Below are positions 5,179 through 11,324 of a stretch of 11,324 bases of DNA, piece after piece; positions within the stretch are counted from its first letter, which is position 1; each line of letters starts with the position of its first letter. Both the position numbers and the translations under genes were made by a program. Below the pieces are notes generated by a model, which saw only the letters and a list, made by a program, of their open reading frames with translations, had not been told where the DNA came from and did no database searches. Origin of the DNA: an uncultured Rhodospirillales bacterium (GTDB lineage: Bacteria > Pseudomonadota > Alphaproteobacteria > Rhodospirillales > 2-02-FULL-58-16); NCBI GenBank assembly GCA_913053795.1, contig CAJXGZ010000046.1, positions 1 through 11,324 of the forward strand, read 5' to 3'.

Positions 5179-7050
5179 TTACTTCCCTGGCCGCGCCGCC
5201 GCCTTGAACAGGATATACAGCGTCCACAGTTTCTTGCGGTGGTCGCGCTTGCCCTGTTTGTGCTGGGCCAGCAGGGCTTCGATGAACGGACGCTGAAACC
5301 AGCCGGCGACAGGGTTGGCGGCGTCCATCAGGGTTTCGCTGACCGGCGCGTAGAGGGGGCCGCGCAGCAGGTCCGTCAGCGGCAGGCCGAAGCCGTGCTT
5401 GGGCTGGCGCACCACGTCCTCGGGCAGATGGCGTTCGGCCAGTTTTTTTAAGATGTATTTGGTCTGTCCGCCCTTGGCCTTCCAGCGGGGGGGCAGGGAC
5501 ATGGCGTATTCGGCGAAGGCGCGGGCCAAATAGGGAGAGCGCACCTCCAGGCTGTTCATCATCGACGCCCGGTCCACCTTGGCCAGGATGTCCTCGGGCA
5601 GATAGGTTGTGGTGAAAACGTGGATCAGGCGCTCAAGCGGGTCCTTGGCGGCGCAAGTTTCCAGCGCTTCGCCGATGGGCTGGAAGATGTTGTTTTCCGG
5701 CATCGCCTCCGGTTTCCAAAGGGCCGTTTGCTCCCTGTCCGTGAAGGCCGCCATCCACAGCGCGTTCTGGATATCCACGCTTCGCCCGAACCCTTGCGAG
5801 ACATGGCGCAGGACGAAGTCCAGGTTCATGTAGCCGCTTCTGGCCGGCAGCAGGTTGAGGGCGGCCCGCAAACAGGCCCCCAAGGCAGGTGAAGCCAAGG
5901 ACATGAATTTGGCGAAACGGTGGGCCTTGAACGAGGCGTAGCCGGCGAACAGCTCGTCGCCGCCGTCGCCGCCCAGCGCCACGGTCATGGTCTTCCTTGC
6001 GGCGCGGCACACCAGGAAGGTGGGCAGCAGGGAGTAATCGGCCAAGGGCTCGTCGATCATGGCGGAAACGGCCTGGAAGGCTTCCATCACGTCGCCGCCG
6101 CCGAGCGCCACAACCTCGTGGGGAAGGCCGCAATGGCGGGCGATGCGGGCGGCGCCCTCAGTCTCGTCGTAGGAGGATTCCGGCATCTTGACGGTGAAGG
6201 CGGTGATCCCCGCCGATTGGCGCGCGCAGGCGGCGGCCAGCAGCCCAGAATCGACGCCGCCCGACAGGAACAGGCCCACCGGCACGTCGGCGATCAGGCG
6301 CTGGCGCACGGACTCGTCCAGCAACGCGTCCAGGCGGTCCAGCGCTTGGGCTTGGCCGAGGTTGGGGCCGCATCCGCCGTAAACGGGGCGCCAGTAAGGT
6401 TGAACGTCGGCCTTGCCGTTTTCGAAGACCAGCAGATGGCCGGGGCGGAGCTTGGCGACGCCTTCGAATCCGGAGCGGTCGCCCGGCAGGTATTCGAAAG
6501 TCAGGTATTGGCGGACCGCCGCCCGCTCCAGGCCGGCTTGGCCATAGGCCGGGTGGCGGCGGAGCGCCTTGATCTCGGAGGCGAAGACCAGGGCGCCGTT
6601 TCGCAGACCGTAAAACAGGGGCTTTTCGCCGAATCGGTCACGCGCCAGATAGAGCTTGCCGCTACGCCCTTCATGAAAGGCGAAGGCGTACATTCCGTCC
6701 ACCCGCTCCAGGGTCTCCGCCACGCCGTAACGCTGAATCAGGCGAAACAGCGCTTCGGTGTCGGAATGGTCCTTGAGGGATGCGCCGTCGTTTCGCAACC
6801 CCTCGGCCAATTCGCGGTAGCCGTATATTTCTCCGTTGAAAACCAGGGCGTCGCCGGTTTCTTCGTCGATGCGGGGCTGGGCGCCGCCCTCAAGGTCAAT
6901 GACCGCCAGGCGGCGGTGGCCCAGCGCGATGTTTTCGTCCACATGCAATCCGCTTGCGTCCGGCCCCCTGTGCGCCAGGGTTTCCATCATGGCGGCCAGG
7001 ACGCCTTTCGAGTCGCGTCCGGGATGGGTGAACCCGACGATTCCGCACAC
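5179..7050 (-). CDS. asnB: asparagine synthase (glutamine-hydrolysing), GTG start
   Basis: This is a 623-residue two-domain enzyme that makes asparagine from aspartate, ATP and glutamine-derived ammonia. The N-terminal class II glutamine amidotransferase domain (about 1-200) begins MCGIVGF with nucleophile Cys2. It has HRGPDASG (28-34), the RRLAVIDL segment, FNGEIY (71-76) and DSDTEAL-like HSDTEAL. The synthetase domain carries the PP-loop SGGVDS at 263-268 and GGDGGDELFAGY at 360-371, with VRSPYLARAFAEY towards the C-terminus. The start codon is GTG; Cys2 must follow the initiator, so the start is fixed. AAGGA lies about 9 bases upstream. It begins 5 bases after the glycosyltransferase stop. 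Relatives also act as amidotransferases in polysaccharide clusters, and the glycosyltransferase partner leaves that open. True asparagine synthesis is the simplest reading. Confidence 0.95.
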   Translation of the reverse strand: MCGIVGFTHPGRDSKGVLAAMMETLAHRGPDASGLHVDENIALGHRRLAVIDLEGGAQPRIDEETGDALVFNGEIYGYRELAEGLRNDGASLKDHSDTEALFRLIQRYGVAETLERVDGMYAFAFHEGRSGKLYLARDRFGEKPLFYGLRNGALVFASEIKALRRHPAYGQAGLERAAVRQYLTFEYLPGDRSGFEGVAKLRPGHLLVFENGKADVQPYWRPVYGGCGPNLGQAQALDRLDALLDESVRQRLIADVPVGLFLSGGVDSGLLAAACARQSAGITAFTVKMPESSYDETEGAARIARHCGLPHEVVALGGGDVMEAFQAVSAMIDEPLADYSLLPTFLVCRAARKTMTVALGGDGGDELFAGYASFKAHRFAKFMSLASPALGACLRAALNLLPARSGYMNLDFVLRHVSQGFGRSVDIQNALWMAAFTDREQTALWKPEAMPENNIFQPIGEALETCAAKDPLERLIHVFTTTYLPEDILAKVDRASMMNSLEVRSPYLARAFAEYAMSLPPRWKAKGGQTKYILKKLAERHLPEDVVRQPKHGFGLPLTDLLRGPLYAPVSETLMDAANPVAGWFQRPFIEALLAQHKQGKRDHRKKLWTLYILFKAAARPGK

Positions 7051-7055
7051 GGGCG

Positions 7056-8021
7056 TCAGTCCTTCTTGGCGGGAGAGGGCTTAATGTTGCTTGTCCTCTT
7101 GATCGAATAGGTGGTCTTGCCCTGGGATTCAAAATAGGTGCGTGATTGAATTTCGGCTATGACGCCGAGAAGCATGAACATGATCCCGGCGATGCCCAGC
7201 GTTCCCGACACCAGGGGCAACGGCGTCAGGATGAAATCGACGGCGTAGAACACCTTTATAATCACCGCCCAAATGAAGGCGCCGAAGGAAAAAAACAGGC
7301 TCAGGATGCCGATCTTTCCGAAGAACTGGATCGGCCGGTCGAAGGAGCGGTCGATGAAATAGAGCACCAGGATGTCCAGCAAAACCCGGACCACCCTCCC
7401 CAGACCGTACTTGGATACGCCGTACACGCGGGCCTTGTGGGCGACCACCAGTTCGGCCACCCGGGCGCCCTCCCAGGCGGCGTAGATGGGGATGAACCTG
7501 TGCATTTCGCCATAGAGGCGCACGTTCTCGATGACCTCGCGCTTATAGGCCTTCAAAGTGCAGCCGTAGTCATGCAGCCATACCCCCATGACCCACGAGA
7601 TGATCCAGTTGGCGATCCGAGACGGCAGCAGGCGCGTGACCGTCCTGTCCTGGCGCTCCTTGCGCCAGCCGGAAACCACGTCGTAGCCTTCGTCCAGCTT
7701 TTTCAGGAGGCGGGGAATGTCGGCGGGATCGTTCTGCAAATCCCCGTCCATGGGAATGACGATGCCGCCCCGGCTGTGGTTGATGGCCGCCATGATCGCC
7801 GCCGTCTGCCCGTAATTGCGGCGCAAATGGATAACGCGGACTTTCGGGTCTTTTTTGGCGATGTCATCCAAAATCGCGCCCGAGCCGTCGGTGCTGCCGT
7901 CGTTGACGAAAATGACTTCGTACTCATGGCCCAGACCTTCCAGAACCTCTGTCAGGCTGTCGTGAAGGGGAACGATGTTGCCGCGTTCCTCGTAGATGGG
8001 AATGAGAATGGATAAATACAT
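7056..8021 (-). CDS. family 2 glycosyltransferase, membrane-anchored (DPM1/ArnC/GtrB-like)
   Basis: This is a 321-residue protein. Residues 1-230 form a GT-A fold: LSILIPIYEE start, VIFVNDGSTDGS (nucleotide-sugar site, 37-48), LRRNYGQTAAIMAAINHSRG, and PMDGDLQNDPADI with the metal-binding D92-G-D94. YGCTLKAYKREV (152-163) and RVYGVSKYG are typical of polyprenyl-phosphate glycosyltransferases. Two membrane helices follow at about 234-258 and 266-290. Enzymes of this type move a sugar from a nucleotide donor to undecaprenyl or dolichyl phosphate at the cytoplasmic face, for lipid A, O-antigen or other envelope modification. The sugar cannot be told. The ATG at 8021 was preferred to a TTG at 8057 because the fold starts at MYLSILIP. 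No Shine-Dalgarno sequence is seen. It heads an operon with asnB, truA and a small membrane protein. Confidence 0.92.
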   Translation of the reverse strand: MYLSILIPIYEERGNIVPLHDSLTEVLEGLGHEYEVIFVNDGSTDGSGAILDDIAKKDPKVRVIHLRRNYGQTAAIMAAINHSRGGIVIPMDGDLQNDPADIPRLLKKLDEGYDVVSGWRKERQDRTVTRLLPSRIANWIISWVMGVWLHDYGCTLKAYKREVIENVRLYGEMHRFIPIYAAWEGARVAELVVAHKARVYGVSKYGLGRVVRVLLDILVLYFIDRSFDRPIQFFGKIGILSLFFSFGAFIWAVIIKVFYAVDFILTPLPLVSGTLGIAGIMFMLLGVIAEIQSRTYFESQGKTTYSIKRTSNIKPSPAKKD

Positions 8022-8028
8022 AACGGTA

Positions 8029-8057
8029 TTTGTAGCCCTATCGCCGTTCTCCGGCAA
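8029..8057 (-). promoter_or_regulatory. promoter candidate of the glycosyltransferase-asnB-truA operon, implying a leaderless start
   Basis: On the minus strand, TTGCCGG (8057-8051), 14 bases and GCTACAAA (8036-8029) fit the alphaproteobacterial housekeeping pattern TTGACGS-N10-14-GCTANAWC, with one mismatch in each half. The expected transcription start is about 8022, one base before the ATG at 8021. That agrees with the absence of a ribosome-binding sequence. Promoter call by eye only. Confidence 0.5.
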
Positions 8058-8065
8058 TACGCTCT

Positions 8066-8090
8066 AACAAAGGGGCCTGACCCCTTTGTT
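8066..8090. repeat. REP-like palindrome, copy 1
   Basis: This is a perfect inverted repeat with 10-base arms AACAAAGGGG and CCCCTTTGTT around the loop CCTGA. The reverse-strand core GGGGTCAGGCCCC is of a kind I recall as a dispersed intergenic repeat in several proteobacteria, and resembles the REP elements moved or maintained by REP-associated tyrosine transposases (RAYT). No such transposase is in this window. Confidence 0.8.
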
Positions 8091-8092
8091 GT

Positions 8093-8117
8093 AACAAAGG
8101 GGCCTGACCCCTTTATT
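8093..8117. repeat. REP-like palindrome, copy 2
   Basis: This second copy lies in direct orientation after a 2-base spacer, giving a period of 27 bases. It is identical to copy 1 at 24 of 25 positions. The single change (TTTATT instead of TTTGTT in the right arm) breaks one stem pair. Loop and GGGG/CCCC core are conserved. Confidence 0.8.
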
Positions 8118-8127
8118 GCGCCAATCC

Positions 8128-8155
8128 TTGACGCCGCCGCGCCGAGGCCATAAGT
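8128..8155 (+). promoter_or_regulatory. promoter candidate for def-fmt
   Basis: TTGACGC begins at 8128 and is followed after 13 bases by CCATAAGT (8148-8155). This fits the TTGACGS half of the alphaproteobacterial consensus perfectly and the -10 half moderately. Transcription from about 8160-8163 would give a leader of roughly 30 bases containing GAGG before the def ATG at 8190. It lies back to back with the glycosyltransferase promoter, with the two palindromes between them. Confidence 0.4.
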
Positions 8156-8189
8156 GAAAGCTATCGCGAAACGAGGTTTTATTGACGTT

Positions 8190-8711
8190 ATGGCTGCCTT
8201 ATCCATCATTATCGCGCCCGATTCGCGGCTTAAGGGCCATTGCGAGCCTGTGGAGCGCGTCGATAAAGAAGTGCGCAAGCTCATGGACGGTATGCTGGAC
8301 GCCATGCACAAGCACCAGGGCATCGGCCTGGCGGCGCCGCAGGTGGGCGTGCTGAAGCGGGTCATCGTCATCGACATGGCCAGGGAGGGCGAGGAGCCCG
8401 CCCCCATGCGCATCGCCAACCCCGAGATCGTCTGGACCTCGGAGGAAGAGGTCTTAGGTGAGGAAGGCTGTCTGTCCCTGCCCCAGCAGTTCGGCGACGT
8501 CGTCCGGCCCAAGAAGGCGCGGGTGCGTTATCTCGACCAGGACAATCAAGAACGGGAAATCGAGGCCGAGGACATGCTGGCCCGGTGCATCCTGCATGAA
8601 ATGGATCACCTGGAGGGGATTCTGTTCGTCGATCATATCTCGGCGCTCAAGCGCAACATCATCCTGCGCAAGCTGACCAAGATGAAAAAGCTGATGGAAG
8701 CGGCCGAATGA
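8190..8711 (+). CDS. def: peptide deformylase
   Basis: Def removes the formyl group from the N-terminal methionine of nascent proteins as they leave the ribosome. It is a 173-residue metalloenzyme with all three signature motifs: GIGLAAPQVG (44-53), EGCLSLP (92-98) with metal ligand Cys94, and HEMDHLEG with ligands His136 and His140 and catalytic Glu137. The C-terminus (KMKKLMEAAE) is a charged helix. The start at 8190 (MAALSIIIAPDSRLK) fits the family, which begins just before the conserved I-x-x-x-P-D segment. A GTG at 8154 would add 12 residues and overlaps the promoter candidate. GAGG lies 13 bases upstream, a longish spacing. It overlaps fmt by 4 bases (ATGA), pairing the enzymes that add and remove the formyl group. 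Confidence 0.97.
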   Translation: MAALSIIIAPDSRLKGHCEPVERVDKEVRKLMDGMLDAMHKHQGIGLAAPQVGVLKRVIVIDMAREGEEPAPMRIANPEIVWTSEEEVLGEEGCLSLPQQFGDVVRPKKARVRYLDQDNQEREIEAEDMLARCILHEMDHLEGILFVDHISALKRNIILRKLTKMKKLMEAAE

Positions 8712-9619
8712 GGCTCATCTTCATGGGAAGCCCCGGCTTCGCCGTTCCGGCGTTGATGGCCTTGCTGGAGGCCGGACACGACGTCTGCGCCGTCTATTCC
8801 CAGCCGCCCCGCCCCGCCGGACGCGGCCACAAGGAGCGCCCCTGCCCCGTTCACGCCTTGGCCATGGAGAAGGGGCTCGAGGCGCGAACGCCCGAAAGCC
8901 TCGAAGGCGCGGCGGAGCGGGACGTTTTCGCCGCGGTGAACGCCGACATCGCCGTGGTCGCCGCCTACGGATTGATCCTGCCCAAGCCCTTCCTGGAGGC
9001 GCCCCGGCTCGGCTGCGTCAACATTCATGCTTCCCTGCTGCCGCGCTGGCGGGGGGCGGCTCCCATTCAGCGGGCGGTATTGGCGGGCGATGCTGAGACC
9101 GGCGTCACCATTATGCAAATGGACGAGGGCCTGGACACCGGCCCCATGCTGTTGGCCGAAGCCATGCCCATTACGCCCGGGACGACGGCGTCAAGCCTGC
9201 ATGACGCTCTTTCCGCCATGGGGGCGCGGCTGATCGTCCGCGTTCTGGAGGATACGCCTTCCCCGACTCCTCAGGCGCCCCCGCCTGTGGACGGCGGCGC
9301 CTACGCCAAGAAACTTACGCGCGGCGAGGGGCGGCTGGACTGGTCGCGCCCGGCCCGCGAGCTGGAGCGGGCGGTGAGGGCGCTCAACCCCTGGCCCGGC
9401 GTTTGGTTCGAATGCGAAGGCGAGCGGATCAAGGTATTGGCGGCGGAAGTCTCTGAAAGCGCGGGAGAGCCCGGCGCCGTCCTCGGCGACCTGACGGTGG
9501 CCTGCGGCTCCGGCGCCCTGATCCTGAAAAGACTGCAAAGGCCGGGCAAGGCCCCCATGGACGCCAAGGATTTCCTTCGCGGCCATCCGTTCATACAGCC
9601 CGGCGGGAGCCTCAATTAA
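8708..9619 (+). CDS. fmt: methionyl-tRNA formyltransferase
   Basis: Fmt formylates Met-tRNA(fMet) using 10-formyltetrahydrofolate, enabling initiation. The 303-residue length is normal (about 305-315). The N-terminal Rossmann-like domain starts LIFMGSPGFAVPAL. The active site shows the triad Asn105, His107 and Asp143 in NIHASLLPRWRGAAPIQRAV (105-124) and MDEGLDTGPML. AAYGLILP is also conserved. The C-terminal OB-like tRNA-binding domain begins around residue 205 (AYAKKLTRGEGRLDW) and contains RALNPWPGVWF. The start overlaps the def stop as ATGA. truA, which often follows fmt in alphaproteobacteria, is not downstream here but lies in the opposite orientation about 3.5 kb away. fmt converges on the membrane-protein gene with a 16-base gap and no clear terminator. 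Confidence 0.97.
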   Translation: MRLIFMGSPGFAVPALMALLEAGHDVCAVYSQPPRPAGRGHKERPCPVHALAMEKGLEARTPESLEGAAERDVFAAVNADIAVVAAYGLILPKPFLEAPRLGCVNIHASLLPRWRGAAPIQRAVLAGDAETGVTIMQMDEGLDTGPMLLAEAMPITPGTTASSLHDALSAMGARLIVRVLEDTPSPTPQAPPPVDGGAYAKKLTRGEGRLDWSRPARELERAVRALNPWPGVWFECEGERIKVLAAEVSESAGEPGAVLGDLTVACGSGALILKRLQRPGKAPMDAKDFLRGHPFIQPGGSLN

Positions 9620-9635
9620 GTAAAGTAAGGCGTCC

Positions 9636-10808
9636 CTAAAACTTATTTTTTGTCTTACTGGAATAAGTATAGCCCCTGCCGAGATAGTCGATCGCCGCCT
9701 TATTGAAGTCTGACAAAAGGGCGGAAAGTTTTTTTGCGATGCTCAATGCGTCAGGCAGGCGCTTGGATCTAAAAACCAATTGCAGGGCGAGCCTATCGCC
9801 CGGCTGTTGGAAATACGCCGAACAACTCGGGGAAGCGTTCTCCATGGGCTTGGCGCACCTTCCCGTCATGACCATCCGCCCCTTCAAGAAGATAACGAAA
9901 AAGGATTTATTATTTTTCTCGGGCGTCGTTCCGATCCTGTCCCAGCCGAGGATCTGGCTTGCGTCGATAATTTCTCCGTCGCGTCCCTTGTTTTTCTTCA
10001 CAAAGGCGTTCCAGGATTTGGGGAAGTCCATATCGCGGTCAAGGGGATCAAATTTATGTTTGTTTCTTTCGAAAAGGCTTACCAAGTTAAAGGCGATCTG
10101 CTCCGGAATCAGATTTCCTTCCTGCATATCCGCAAACAACGCGGGCGGAAAAACACGAATCGAGAGAAGGCGCGGCGCTCCGGTTTCCGCCATTGCCGCC
10201 GCGCCGCCGTCACCGAGTCCGGGAAGGCTGGCGTGCAAGGACAATTCCGAAATTGGGCCATCCATCCTACCGCCCGAGCGGAAATAATTGTTGGGCGTCA
10301 GGAAGGGGACGCCGGCGACGCTAGTCAGAACCTTGCCGGGAACTTGGTTGTGCGTTTTCATGATGTCGTTCGAAGCCGAGAGCGTGACGAGGACAATCAG
10401 GATCAACGGAAGAGCCAAAAAAAACTTGTGCATGAGCAGAAATTCGCGCAATCCCGTGGCCGTCTTGCGCTCTTCGGGGGCGGCGCCGGCCTTGCCTTTT
10501 GACAAAGCGAGCGCACCGAAAAACGCGCCGAAGAACGCATAGACGTAAATGCCGATGATCGTCAGCGCCAATAAGGTGATAAGGAAAAAACCAACGTCAT
10601 TGGGATAATAGCGCGGAACCATCGCCACAAAACTGATGCCGTAAGGCACGAACTTTATACAAAGAATAAAAATGACCAGAGAAACGAAAAATATGAAAAA
10701 AAGTAAGTGGCCGCGGCGAACGCGCCCGTTGTAAATCTGTCCAAGCCCGGGGGAGAGCAGGGAAAGCAATCCCGCCGCCCATGGATTGGGTCCTTTCTCC
10801 ATCGCCAT
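9636..10808 (-). CDS. membrane protein with TM2-like N-terminus and large C-terminal soluble domain, unknown function
   Basis: This is a 390-residue protein. Residues 8-35 (NPWAAGLLSLLSPGLGQIYN, then GRVRRGHL) resemble the start of TM2-type membrane modules, which typically have a P-G-x-G-x-x-Y-x-G-x-x-x-x-G pattern. Hydrophobic helices follow at about 36-60, 73-102 and 128-146. Residues 150-390 are soluble, with alternating hydrophobic and charged segments and two cysteines near residues 318-330 (GRCAKPMENASPSCSAYF), which could pair if this domain is periplasmic. I recognise no enzymatic motif. The gene looks richer in A/T, with more AAA and TTT codons, than its neighbours, which may mean a separate history. 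The ATG at 10808 has GGA about 10 bases upstream; a second ATG lies two codons in. It follows the TerB-like gene by 58 bases on the same strand. Confidence 0.85.
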   Translation of the reverse strand: MAMEKGPNPWAAGLLSLLSPGLGQIYNGRVRRGHLLFFIFFVSLVIFILCIKFVPYGISFVAMVPRYYPNDVGFFLITLLALTIIGIYVYAFFGAFFGALALSKGKAGAAPEERKTATGLREFLLMHKFFLALPLILIVLVTLSASNDIMKTHNQVPGKVLTSVAGVPFLTPNNYFRSGGRMDGPISELSLHASLPGLGDGGAAAMAETGAPRLLSIRVFPPALFADMQEGNLIPEQIAFNLVSLFERNKHKFDPLDRDMDFPKSWNAFVKKNKGRDGEIIDASQILGWDRIGTTPEKNNKSFFVIFLKGRMVMTGRCAKPMENASPSCSAYFQQPGDRLALQLVFRSKRLPDALSIAKKLSALLSDFNKAAIDYLGRGYTYSSKTKNKF

Positions 10809-10866
10809 TACGCCGCTTCCTTTTCCTTACCGCCCGCCGCTATGGAGTGCGCCTCCTGGCCCTGTT

Positions 10867-11265
10867 TCACTTTGAAAGAAGGCTTTGCGCCCGTTCATCG
10901 GGGACGCGGAGAGCCTCGGCGATTTCGCCAAGCAACTCTATTTCCTTGGGCGTCAGTTCACCGTCGGCGGCGGCGACAAGCTTGGCGGCGTTGATCATTT
11001 CATCCTTCATCCCGTCGGGAATCCCGCCTTCGATCTCGGACAGGTATTGTGACAGGGGGACTTTCTCCACATGATCCAAGAGAGCAATTTCATCGACCTC
11101 CCAGGCCTTGAGGGGCCTGCCGACGAAGCGCTGGAAAGCGGCGTCCAAGACGTCGATCTCGTTGATCAAGAGCTTGTCGTCGGCCATGGCCATGGCCGAC
11201 GTCACCTTCAGGAAGACGTCTTTCAACTGCTCCGGCGTTTCCAGGGGCTTGTCCGCGCTGGTCAT
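10867..11265 (-). CDS. TerB-like protein
   Basis: This is a 132-residue all-helical acidic protein. It has two matching acidic helix-pair segments: MADDKLLINEIDVL (27-40) and AADGELTPKEIELLGEIAEA (99-118). This is the internal-repeat pattern of the TerB (tellurite resistance B) domain, whose D/E-rich turns bind metal in characterised members. TerB domains occur in tellurium-resistance operons, fused to DnaJ in DjlA, and as stand-alone proteins of unknown role, so resistance itself should not be inferred. No other ter gene is visible. The ATG at 11265 has AAGGGGG a few bases upstream. The gene precedes the 390-residue membrane protein on the same strand, so the two may work together at the membrane. 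I see no convincing promoter in the 59 bases before it. Confidence 0.8.
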   Translation of the reverse strand: MTSADKPLETPEQLKDVFLKVTSAMAMADDKLLINEIDVLDAAFQRFVGRPLKAWEVDEIALLDHVEKVPLSQYLSEIEGGIPDGMKDEMINAAKLVAAADGELTPKEIELLGEIAEALRVPDERAQSLLSK

Positions 11266-11324
11266 GGCTGTACCCCCTTGTTGGTTAACCCGACATTTTC
11301 AGGATGATCTTAAAATCAACTCTA

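Noticed and set aside
5156..5227. Earlier start for truA at 5227
   Set aside because: It would overlap the end of asnB and add residues not found in the family. MPRYKITLEYDG at 5155 is the expected start.
5920..7110. Plus-strand open frame of 396 codons opposite asnB
   Set aside because: asnB has intact catalytic motifs. The opposite frame is G/Q/V/A-rich with no recognisable domain and no ribosome-binding sequence.
7146..8015. Plus-strand open frame of 289 codons opposite the glycosyltransferase
   Set aside because: It is a mirror of the real gene, rich in D, H and Q, with no domain.
8093..8117. Palindromes as a rho-independent terminator
   Set aside because: The stems are GC-rich enough only in the core and are followed by TTGTT or TTATT rather than a T run. 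They lie upstream of two divergent genes, where no transcript should need to end.
8066..8117. CRISPR array
   Set aside because: There are only two repeat units with a 2-base spacer, and no cas genes.
7952..8512. Minus-strand open frame crossing the palindromes
   Set aside because: It joins antisense def sequence to the repeats and yields the duplicated peptide KGSGPFV, a typical product of translating this repeat, so not a gene.
11283..11290. GGTTAACC palindrome upstream of the TerB-like gene as an operator
   Set aside because: Eight-base palindromes are common by chance, and no promoter pattern nearby supports it.

Overview
The window looks like chromosome from a GC-rich alphaproteobacterium, most likely a Rhodospirillales-type organism. 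This rests on the clustering of dapD, dapE, truA, def and fmt, which sit together in many alphaproteobacteria, on the protein sequences, and on promoter candidates of the TTGACGS-spacer-GCTANAWC type known from Caulobacter. No database search was possible, so the placement is inference. Coding density is very high. There is no gene-free stretch over 300 bases, and I saw no tRNA, rRNA, CRISPR array or insertion sequence.

Layout, left to right. (1) Positions 1-328 (minus) hold the N-terminal part of an unrecognised gene with a good promoter. (2) Positions 419-1072 (minus) hold a toxin-first toxin-antitoxin pair: a RelE/ParE-fold toxin with an odd glycine-rich N-terminus, then an XRE-family antitoxin. 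(3) Positions 1095-3615 (plus) are a tightly coupled operon, dapD-dapE-membrane protein, with ATGA overlaps. It covers two steps of the succinylase branch of lysine/diaminopimelate synthesis. (4) Positions 3683-4009 (plus) hold a small helical protein of unknown role. (5) Positions 8021 down to 4006 (minus) are a four-gene operon: a membrane-anchored family 2 glycosyltransferase, asparagine synthase, truA (tRNA pseudouridine synthase) and a small membrane protein. (6) Positions 8066-8117 hold two tandem REP-like palindromes, exactly between the back-to-back promoter candidates for the glycosyltransferase operon and for def. (7) Positions 8190-9619 (plus) are def-fmt, the removal and addition of the formyl group in translation initiation. 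(8) Positions 11265 down to 9636 (minus) hold a TerB-like protein followed by a 390-residue membrane protein with a TM2-like N-terminus.

Most of the window is housekeeping: cell-wall and lysine precursors, initiator-tRNA formylation and deformylation, and tRNA pseudouridylation. The accessory interest lies in the toxin-antitoxin pair wedged against dapD, the twin palindromes in a divergent promoter region, the uncharacterised membrane protein coupled to dapE, the TerB/membrane-protein pair, and promoter geometry suggesting that at least one mRNA is leaderless. I did not find convincing evidence for a wholly new multi-gene system.
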